The notes under the pieces are model-generated. The model was not told the DNA's origin. It saw only the letters and a list, made by a program, of their open reading frames with translations, and did no database searches. The translations under genes were made by a program, and so were the position numbers. 37,614 nucleotides of DNA from contig CAIXFY010000049.1 in assembly GCA_903918885.1 (NCBI GenBank), forward strand, positions 1 through 37,614. Reading direction: 5' to 3'. The first letter of the stretch is position 1. Every line of letters starts with the position of its first letter. Shown piece by piece: positions 31,553-37,614 of this stretch. Origin of the DNA: an uncultured Verrucomicrobia subdivision 3 bacterium (GTDB lineage: Bacteria > Verrucomicrobiota > Verrucomicrobiia > Limisphaerales > UBA11358).

Positions 31553-34216
31553 TCACCGGCCAGCGTCGGTGATGAGTTGTTGGATTCGCGCGTTGAAATC
31601 CTTCGCCCGGTTCAATTTTTCCAAATCAAGGTGCATCCGGTAGCGCCAGTAAAAACTGGGGTTCGCCGGCACGTTGATGCGCTCCGCCTCCACGTCTACG
31701 CGGCGTAGGTGGCCGTCAATGCCCAGCCAGTCCTGCAACTGAAAAATGCTCCACATCGCCGGCGACGCCAAATGCTGCCGCACCACGGCCTCGACGATTT
31801 CTGGTGTGGCCTCACGCGGTGCCGCGCCGTGGCCGCCAAGTTCGTCGTTGAAAAATTTCTGTGTCAGTTCCGCGTCCTCCGTCCACCAGCCGCGAATCGT
31901 GCTCATGTCGTGCGTCGAGGGTGTGACCACGCTCAAATGCGGCGCATCCGCCGGGCGCGAAAACGCCACGCCCATCGCCTTGGGCATGCGCTGGATTTCC
32001 AGGCTCAAAAAGCCGAGGTCGCGCATCACTTCCGGCACGCACGCGGGAACCATGCCGAGGTCTTCGCCGCAGATGAGCATGTCCGTGACGCGCTTGAGCG
32101 TGGGTAGCTTCTGCATCGCTTCGCGCATCCAGAAATCGTCCTGCCGCCGGAAAAAATAATCCACATAAAGATCCTTCAGCTTCGCCTGCTGGTCGGGCGC
32201 GAGGTTTTTGAACGACGCCGTCTGCTCGATGCCGAAGCGGAAATGGAATTTGCCGTCCACGTCGAACAAAATGACGTTGCTGATCAAATCGAACAGGCCG
32301 GTTTTCAGTTTTGCGTTGCGTTCGCTGGGTTTGAGTTTTGCAAAATTATTTTCCACTTGTCGTTGCGTGGCGAATTCCGGTTTCAGCGCGTAATGGCCGT
32401 GACCGGTCGGCTGTAAAAACTTTTTCCGCACGAAATTCGCGTCGCTGCCGAAAGTCTCGTGCAGCACCGCGTCGCTGATGAACGGTTTCGTCAGCCGGTC
32501 ATAGTCCATGTGAATCCCGCGCCCCGCGAATTCGCCTGGCTCGACGGCGATGGCTGGCACGAAGTAGCCGAGGATGCCCTCGACCGCGTGTGCCGGGCTG
32601 CTCCAGATACGGAAGAAGCCGAGAATGTGATCAATGCGGAAAGCGTCGAAATAATTTCCCATCTGTGCGAACCGCCGTTTCCACCACGCAAAGCCGTCCG
32701 CCGCCATGCGCGGCCAGTTGTAAGTCGGGAAGCCCCAGTTCTGCCCCTTTGCCGCGAACGGATCTGGCGGTGCACCGGCTTGCATGTCCATGTGGTAAAG
32801 TTCCGGCGACTGCCATGCATCCGCGCCGTGCCGATACACGCCGATGGCGATGTCTCCTTTCACGACCAGTCCGCATTTGCGCGCGTGTGCCGTGGCGTTG
32901 CGAAGTTGCAAATGCAGGTGATACTGGAGAAAATAATGGAACGCGATGTCGTCGTTGTTCTGCGCCAGCGCGGCGATTTTTTTGGCCTCAAAATTCTGGT
33001 GCTCTGGCCATCGACTAAAATTAACGGTGCCGAACTTATCGCGTAAAAAACAGAATGCGGCGTAAGGCACGAGCCAATGTTCGTTTTCGGCGAAGAATGT
33101 TTTGTATTCCTTCGCGCGGAAGGTTGTGATTTTTTGCGACGGAAAGATTTTTTTCAGAAAACCCAACTTTGCCTTCATCACGGCCTCATAATCCACGGCG
33201 TCGAGCGCGTTGAGGTGCTGGCGTTCGGGTTCCAGCTTTTTGAGCAGCGGCTTGTTTTTGGGATTCGCGACGGCGGCGAGGTTGAGATACTGCGGATGTA
33301 ATGCGAACGCGGAAATCGCGGCGTAGGGATAGGAATCTTTCCAGGTCTTGGTCGCAACCGTGTCGTTGATGGGCAAAAGTTGGATAAGTTTCAGCCCAAC
33401 TTTTTTGCCCCAGTCGGCGAGTGGTTTCAAATCGGCAAACTCGCCGACGCCAAAACTTTTCTGGCTGCGCAGGCTGAAAACCGGAACGGCTACGCCCGCG
33501 CCGTGCCAAGTGTCCGCCGGGAGCACGGCAAAACCATCGTCAATCAGCACATGCTGGTGGCGCGTCGGCGGCGCGGTGAGTAATCGATTCTCGCCGCCCT
33601 CAAAGCGGACGAAGGAGCTTTTTTCTAAATCAAACACGCCGTATTTGTAGGCGATGGGAACCGGTTGGCCGTGGAGATTGAGCTGCGCCGAGAAAAAATC
33701 TTCATCCGGCTTGCGGGCGAGCAAAATGGGCGCGGTGGTCTGCCAGTTTCCCAGCGACGCGCTTTCGCCGATAAGGCACAAGGTTTGACCTTTGGCGAGT
33801 AGCGGCGCTTTGACGCGGAAGGTGTGAGTTGGATTTTGCGGCGCGTTGGTTTTGGCTTTGGGCAGATTTTCTGCGAGGAGAATTTTTTTAAACGGCCGGG
33901 TGTAAAAGGCGTTGGCAAAAAAACCGGCGTGGTTCCAGGAATCAACGACGAGCAATTCGGGAGAATTGAAGCCGGCGGGCACGAGGCAACGGTTTTTGCC
34001 CCAGTCGGTGGTCTGCGAGCCGTCGGCGTTGCGGAGAATGTAGGAATAATTCAGCGGTTGGTCAGCGACCAACGTGGTCAGCGGAATTGTCACCTGCCAG
34101 AATTCCGAATCCAGATATTTCATTGCGACCGGGTGGTCGGGCAGGGGATGGCCACCAGTGAGCCAGAGCGATTGGCCGGGCTGGGTGCTGAAACGGAGCC
34201 GGAACGTGATGTTCAT
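31553..34216 (-). CDS. malQ: 4-alpha-glucanotransferase, DPE2-type (GH77 with two CBM20 domains)
   Basis: A cytoplasmic disproportionating enzyme of 887 residues, without a signal peptide, that transfers glucosyl units between maltodextrins and releases glucose. Two N-terminal CBM20 modules (about 1-95 and 130-225, the second with CLIGESASLGNW) precede the GH77 barrel. The nucleophile Asp529 is in FRIDH, the acid/base Glu718 in CGEDLG, and the stabiliser Asp770 in STHD. GVGEFADLKPLADW and PYAAISAFALHPQYL are classical MalQ segments. Two CBM20 modules and a long insert within the barrel mark the DPE2 type of plants and some bacteria, which handles maltose plus glycan. It has its own operator-promoter, leaderless type. 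Confidence 0.95.
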   Translation of the reverse strand: MNITFRLRFSTQPGQSLWLTGGHPLPDHPVAMKYLDSEFWQVTIPLTTLVADQPLNYSYILRNADGSQTTDWGKNRCLVPAGFNSPELLVVDSWNHAGFFANAFYTRPFKKILLAENLPKAKTNAPQNPTHTFRVKAPLLAKGQTLCLIGESASLGNWQTTAPILLARKPDEDFFSAQLNLHGQPVPIAYKYGVFDLEKSSFVRFEGGENRLLTAPPTRHQHVLIDDGFAVLPADTWHGAGVAVPVFSLRSQKSFGVGEFADLKPLADWGKKVGLKLIQLLPINDTVATKTWKDSYPYAAISAFALHPQYLNLAAVANPKNKPLLKKLEPERQHLNALDAVDYEAVMKAKLGFLKKIFPSQKITTFRAKEYKTFFAENEHWLVPYAAFCFLRDKFGTVNFSRWPEHQNFEAKKIAALAQNNDDIAFHYFLQYHLHLQLRNATAHARKCGLVVKGDIAIGVYRHGADAWQSPELYHMDMQAGAPPDPFAAKGQNWGFPTYNWPRMAADGFAWWKRRFAQMGNYFDAFRIDHILGFFRIWSSPAHAVEGILGYFVPAIAVEPGEFAGRGIHMDYDRLTKPFISDAVLHETFGSDANFVRKKFLQPTGHGHYALKPEFATQRQVENNFAKLKPSERNAKLKTGLFDLISNVILFDVDGKFHFRFGIEQTASFKNLAPDQQAKLKDLYVDYFFRRQDDFWMREAMQKLPTLKRVTDMLICGEDLGMVPACVPEVMRDLGFLSLEIQRMPKAMGVAFSRPADAPHLSVVTPSTHDMSTIRGWWTEDAELTQKFFNDELGGHGAAPREATPEIVEAVVRQHLASPAMWSIFQLQDWLGIDGHLRRVDVEAERINVPANPSFYWRYRMHLDLEKLNRAKDFNARIQQLITDAGR

Positions 34217-34222
34217 GCAATT

Positions 34223-34252
34223 ATTTTACCAGTCTAAACTGCTAGCTGGAAA
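34223..34252 (-). promoter_or_regulatory. promoter of malQ, leaderless type
   Basis: On the minus strand: TTTCCA (34252-34247), 18-nt spacer, TAAAAT (34228-34223), 6 nt, then the ATG at 34216. The predicted transcript start falls on the A of the ATG. Confidence 0.6.
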
Positions 34253-34253
34253 C

Positions 34254-34267
34254 CCGCACGAAGATGC
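34254..34267 (+). promoter_or_regulatory. starch-locus operator, site D
   Basis: CCGCACGAAGATGC, 1 nt from the -35 box of malQ and in the same orientation and distance as site A has to the amylase promoter. The next base on its right is G, as at site A. Confidence 0.75.
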
Positions 34268-34318
34268 GACGCACCAGACCGGACGTAAAATCATCCAGGA
34301 GGGAATTCAAAATGGCGG

Positions 34319-35449
34319 TCAATCTCCCAAACATGTTCCCACGCGACGAGCAGTTTTTACCCAAGAATGGTCAATGGGAACCATCTTGCGTTTCCCGGCG
34401 ACCTTCTCCAGCGGAACCGGTTCTGTGCCGTCGCCGCGCGCGGCAACCATCACGCCGTAATGCTCCTCGTTGATGAGGTCCGCGCACGCGCTGCCCAACC
34501 GCGTGGCCAGCACGCGATCAGCGGCGCAGGGCGTTCCGCCGCGTTGGACGTAGCCGAGAATCGTCACGCGTGATTCGAGATGCGTGAGTTCTTCCAGTTG
34601 CTTGGCGAGGCGCATCGTGTTGCCCGCGTGCCGGACGTCGAGTGCCGCGAGTTCATTCTTTGCTTCCTTCTTGTCGTGCAGATTTTTCGCACGCTCCAAT
34701 TTCTTTTCGGCGGCCAACAATGCCCGCGCGTCGTCCCGGCTCATCGCGCCCTCGGCTACGGCCACGATGCTGAAGTTCGTTCCATTCCGGCTGCGGCGCT
34801 TGATGGCCCCAGAGATTTTTTCCACGTCGTAGGGAATTTCGGGAATCAAAATCACGTCCGCCCCGCCCGCGATGCCCGCGCCCAGCGTCAGCCAGCCCGC
34901 GCGATGCCCCATGATTTCCGCAACGATGATGCGGTGATGACTGTGCGCCGTGCTGTGCAATCGGTCGAGCGTGTCAGTAGCGATGTCCAGCGCGGTGGCA
35001 AAGCCAAACGTCGAGTCCGTCATCGCCACATCGTTGTCAATCGTCTTGGGCAGCGTGATGACGTTCAATCCGGCCTGATGCAGGCGCAACGCGTTTTTCT
35101 GCGTGCCGCCGCCGCCGAGACAGACGATACAATCGAGTCCCCACTTCTTGTAATTTTCCTTGATGACTTCGGTCATGTCGCGTGTGCGGCCGTCTATGAC
35201 CATGCGATGCGGCTTGTCGCGACTCGTGCCGAGAATCGTGCCGCCGACCGTGAGAATGCCCGCGAGCGTGTGCTTGTCGAGCTTGAGCCGACGATTTTCC
35301 ACCAGCCCGCGGAAGCCGTCGCGGAAACCAATAATCTCCATGCCGTAGTAGCCGAGCGCCGTTTTGCCGACGCCGCGAATGGCTGCATTGAGGCCGGGGC
35401 TGTCGCCGCCAGCGGTGAGGATGCCGATGCGTTTGATTTTTTTGCCCAT
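34319..35449 (-). CDS. pfkA: 6-phosphofructokinase, atypical active site
   Basis: A 376-residue PFK-family kinase of glycolysis. [13 protein letters not shown] near the N-terminus, LPKTIDNDV (base Asp at about 138), [25 protein letters not shown] and GYVQRGGTP are present. The start is the ATG at 35449; the open frame further upstream overlaps the cysteine desulfurase gene and shows no family features. The phosphoryl-donor loop reads LGGGGTQKN: Gly stands where ATP enzymes have Asp (GGDGS), and Lys135 in PKTIDND is the residue seen in pyrophosphate-type and group-III enzymes. The donor (ATP or PPi) therefore cannot be read safely. It follows mutY and the desulfurase on the same strand. Confidence 0.92.
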   Translation of the reverse strand: MGKKIKRIGILTAGGDSPGLNAAIRGVGKTALGYYGMEIIGFRDGFRGLVENRRLKLDKHTLAGILTVGGTILGTSRDKPHRMVIDGRTRDMTEVIKENYKKWGLDCIVCLGGGGTQKNALRLHQAGLNVITLPKTIDNDVAMTDSTFGFATALDIATDTLDRLHSTAHSHHRIIVAEIMGHRAGWLTLGAGIAGGADVILIPEIPYDVEKISGAIKRRSRNGTNFSIVAVAEGAMSRDDARALLAAEKKLERAKNLHDKKEAKNELAALDVRHAGNTMRLAKQLEELTHLESRVTILGYVQRGGTPCAADRVLATRLGSACADLINEEHYGVMVAARGDGTEPVPLEKVAGKRKMVPIDHSWVKTARRVGTCLGD

Positions 35450-35517
35450 GCCGGGAATTATTTGAAACTGCCCACGAAAATTGTCGAGCAGAACTTTAAA
35501 AAATCTTTCGGCACGAA

Positions 35518-36654
35518 CTACGCCTTGTGCTGCATCTCGGCGTGGACTTTGACCACGGCCTTGAGCAGCGCGTCCCAATCGGCTTCCGTCGTCTCCCAGC
35601 CGGCGCTCATCCGCACCGCGCGGTGGGCTTGTGCGGATTTGTAACCCATCGCCGACAAAACGTGCGACGGTTCCTCTTTGCCCGTCGTGCAGGCGGAGCC
35701 GGTGCTGACGGCGAAGCCCGCCTTGTCGAGCCGGATGACCCATTGCAGCTTGCGGTCGCCGTCCGGCATCAACGCGGAAACGGTATTCCACAAGCGCGAC
35801 TGGTTCTGGCCGATAACCGTCGCGCCGGGCAGCGCGCGGAGAAACTGCGCCTCGAAATTGTCGCGCCAGACTTTGCGGAGCAGATGTTCGCTGCGGAGGA
35901 TTTGTTTCTCACGCACTTCCAGCGCCGCCATCATCGCGGCGATGATGGCGAGATTTTCCGTTCCGGCGCGGCGTCCGCCTTCCTGCTTGCCGCCGTGCAG
36001 CAACGGAGTGATTTGGCTGCGGTGCGGAATTTTCAAAAAGCCCACGCCGCGCGGCCCGCCAAACTTGTGCGCCGCGCCGCTGACAAAATCACATTCGCCC
36101 AAGCCGGTCATGGGCATCTTGCCGATGAATTGCACCGCGTCGGTGAAAAACGGCACCTTGTATTGATGGCAAATCGCGCGCGCCTCGCGCCACGGCTGGA
36201 TGATACCGGTCTCGTTGTTTGCGGCCATCACCGTGACGAGCGCCGGACGGGAATCGGCCAGCTCCGTCGTCAGCCAGTCCATGTCAATCACGCCTTCGTG
36301 CGTGACGGGAATGAGTTTCGCCCGCTTGCCAAAATAATAATGCGCGGAATCAAACACGCACGGATGCTCGATGGCGGAAATCCACACCTCGCCCGTCGTG
36401 CCGAGCTTCTTGGCAAAATGGTGCATCACCATGTTGTTCGCCTCGGTCGCGCCGCTGGTCCAGATCAGGTCGAGGGGATGACAGCCGAGCATTTCCGCGA
36501 GCTTCTCGCGCGCGTCGGCAAGCGCGTTGGACGCCTTCGCGCCGAACTGGTGCATGGACGACGGGTTGCCGCCGAGCTTCTCGGTGACGTGCAACCACGA
36601 TTCGCGCGCCTCGCGCATCACGGGCGCGGTGGCGTTATAATCGAAGTAAATCAT
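35518..36654 (-). CDS. cysteine desulfurase, NifS/IscS type
   Basis: A PLP enzyme that takes sulfur from cysteine for Fe-S clusters or thio-modification. The N-terminus [10 protein letters not shown], the segment [22 protein letters not shown], the PLP lysine in [16 protein letters not shown], and the catalytic cysteine loop [21 protein letters not shown] are all in place. Length (378) is normal. The start codon overlaps the mutY stop as ATGA, so translation is coupled to mutY. A housekeeping or tRNA-thiolation role cannot be separated from sequence. MutY needs a 4Fe-4S cluster, which gives this pairing some functional sense. Confidence 0.94.
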   Translation of the reverse strand: MIYFDYNATAPVMREARESWLHVTEKLGGNPSSMHQFGAKASNALADAREKLAEMLGCHPLDLIWTSGATEANNMVMHHFAKKLGTTGEVWISAIEHPCVFDSAHYYFGKRAKLIPVTHEGVIDMDWLTTELADSRPALVTVMAANNETGIIQPWREARAICHQYKVPFFTDAVQFIGKMPMTGLGECDFVSGAAHKFGGPRGVGFLKIPHRSQITPLLHGGKQEGGRRAGTENLAIIAAMMAALEVREKQILRSEHLLRKVWRDNFEAQFLRALPGATVIGQNQSRLWNTVSALMPDGDRKLQWVIRLDKAGFAVSTGSACTTGKEEPSHVLSAMGYKSAQAHRAVRMSAGWETTEADWDALLKAVVKVHAEMQHKA

Positions 36655-37614
36655 CGGCCTGACAGGATACTTTTCGCGGCGGCGCTGGCGAGTTTTTTAT
36701 GGGCGCTGGCAAAGGCGAGCGAATCAAACTCTGCCGGCGCGAGCCATCGGCCGTTCGCGTTCGCCGGTCGTTTCGCCAACGAAACGGAAAACGCCTCCAG
36801 CGTGATGCGATAGCGCGTGATGGAATGCTTCACCGTGCGCAGCGGCTGAATCGCCTTCGGTTTCGCGCCGAAATTTTTTTGGAATTCAGTTGTTGCCGTG
36901 GCGAGGGAATCGGAAGCAGACGCGTTCCCCCTCAACCGGCCTCCGGCCACCTTCTCCCCCGCTGGGGGAGAAGGACGGGATGAGGGGGCATCGGTGATTT
37001 CCACATTCGGAAATTCCCAGAGATGCGCATTCACCACGCCCGCCGGTCTTTGCTGAACCAAAAACTTGCCGTCGCACTCGATGGCGAACGCGATGAAATG
37101 CCGCGCCGTCGCTGTCTCGCGTTTGCCGAGGTTCGGCAAATCCTCCACGCGGTTTTCTTTGAATGCAACGCACAGTTTCTTCACGGGACAAATCAAACAC
37201 TGCGCATTGCGCGGCGTGCAGACCAGCGCGCCGAGTTCCATCAGCGACTGGTTGAGATGAGAGCAGCACAGTTTTGAATTTTTAATTTTTAATTTTGAAT
37301 TCAACACCAACTCTTCCGCCAGTTGCCACAGTCGCGCGTTGGTTTGTTTTTCCTTCGGATTTTCAGCGATGCCGAAGAGGCGCGTCAGGACGCGGATGAC
37401 ATTGCCGTCGAGAATCGGCGTGGGCTGGTTGAAGGCGATGCTGCAAATCGCGCCGGCGGTGTAGCGGCCGATGCCCGGCAGCGCTAAAACCTCATCAAAC
37501 TTTTCGGGAAACTTACCGCCGTGTTTTTCCACAATAACTTGCGCGGCCTTTTGCAAATTGCGGACGCGCGTGTAGTAGCCGAGTCCTTCCCAAAGCTTAT
37601 GGATTTTTTCCGAA
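36651..37614 (-). CDS. mutY: A/G-specific adenine glycosylase, N-terminal end outside window
   Basis: MutY removes adenine mispaired with 8-oxoguanine. The frame is open to the window edge and reads KLWEGLGYYTRVRNLQKAAQ, then LPGIGRYTAGAICSIAF and the catalytic Asp in PILDGNVIRVL. The 4Fe-4S ligands are Cys-x6-Cys-x2-Cys-x5-Cys (CTPRNAQCLICPVKKLC). The C-terminal NUDIX-like domain (HFIAFAIECDGKFLVQQRP...) recognises 8-oxoG. Only about the first 50-60 residues are missing. Two stretches look like in-frame insertions of intergenic repeats: NSKLKIKNSKL between the helical domain and NQSLMELGA, and SSRPSPPAGEKVAGGRLRG within the C-terminal domain. It overlaps the desulfurase start by 4 nt. Confidence 0.95.
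   Translation of the reverse strand, partial: SEKIHKLWEGLGYYTRVRNLQKAAQVIVEKHGGKFPEKFDEVLALPGIGRYTAGAICSIAFNQPTPILDGNVIRVLTRLFGIAENPKEKQTNARLWQLAEELVLNSKLKIKNSKLCCSHLNQSLMELGALVCTPRNAQCLICPVKKLCVAFKENRVEDLPNLGKRETATARHFIAFAIECDGKFLVQQRPAGVVNAHLWEFPNVEITDAPSSRPSPPAGEKVAGGRLRGNASASDSLATATTEFQKNFGAKPKAIQPLRTVKHSITRYRITLEAFSVSLAKRPANANGRWLAPAEFDSLAFASAHKKLASAAAKSILSGR
36927..36988. repeat. 62-bp palindromic repeat inserted in frame in mutY
   Basis: The inner stem CTTCTCCCCC (36951-36960) with GGGGGAGAAG (36964-36973) and the outer arms CCCCCTCA (36927-36934) with TGAGGGGG (36981-36988) form one palindrome. Elements with this CCCTCA/CTTCTCCCCC make-up are common between genes in environmental genomes; here it is translated into a Pro/Gly/Arg-rich loop. 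Confidence 0.8.
37272..37303. repeat. AT-rich AATTTTTAATTTTTAATTTTGAA insertion in mutY (partial core given)
   Basis: A 32-bp run of repeated AATTTTT/AATTTTG words in an otherwise GC-rich gene, read as NSKLKIKNSKL on the minus strand. It looks like an intergenic simple repeat captured in frame. Confidence 0.6.

Noticed and set aside
34580-36813. Long plus-strand ORFs over pfk, the desulfurase and mutY
   Set aside because: Arg/His/Ala-rich shadows with no family features, opposite well-defined genes.

Overview
The window looks like a chromosome segment of an environmental Verrucomicrobium, probably close to Pedosphaera/Limisphaerales. Three things suggest this: large secreted Asn/Thr-rich proteins that end in a shared C-terminal signature (STNL...RFYR), a secreted protein with a prepilin-type N-terminus and a C-terminal H-x9-DG motif, and moderately GC-rich genes that mostly lack a Shine-Dalgarno sequence. 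The assignment rests on protein style only; no rRNA or other marker gene is present.

Layout. 1-3437: the 3' end of gap, a periplasmic msrA, an ArnT-like membrane glycosyltransferase and a divergent PAP2 lipid phosphatase. 3537-7850: a secreted repeat-rich Ig/InlB-like protein, a 102-nt nested inverted repeat, an unrecognised 231-aa protein, and a gene-free stretch holding eleven copies of a strictly phased 21-nt repeat. 7851-11221: an overlapping small-ORF/nucleotidyltransferase pair that resembles a toxin-antitoxin cassette, then upp-sppA, yhbY and a DCC-family protein. 11227-34216: a starch/maltodextrin utilisation locus. 34319-37614: phosphofructokinase, cysteine desulfurase and a partial mutY carrying two repeat-derived insertions.

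The starch locus is the main biological content. It encodes an SLC45/GPH-like sugar transporter, three secreted GH13 amylases, a 1414-aa secreted GH57 enzyme with two CBM25-like modules, a secreted protein with four tandem CBM20/48-like domains (a possible analogue of SusE/SusF), a pseudopilin-like protein, a sensor kinase/NarL-type regulator pair directly downstream of the GH57 gene, and a cytoplasmic DPE2-type 4-alpha-glucanotransferase. No SusC/SusD-type outer-membrane system is present in the window. The expected flow is extracellular degradation, import of maltodextrins by the MFS carrier, intracellular conversion by MalQ, then glycolysis, for which pfk lies next door.

The most interesting signal is a 14-bp motif, CCGCAC(A/G)AAGATGC, at four intergenic positions, all at starch genes (14027, 17463, 23978, 34254). 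At three of them it abuts a -35-like hexamer with an 18-bp spacer to a -10 box. This reads as an undescribed activator operator that joins the locus into one regulon. A second recurrent signal is that several genes have good promoters whose -10 box lies only 6-9 nt from the start codon, which suggests leaderless transcripts.
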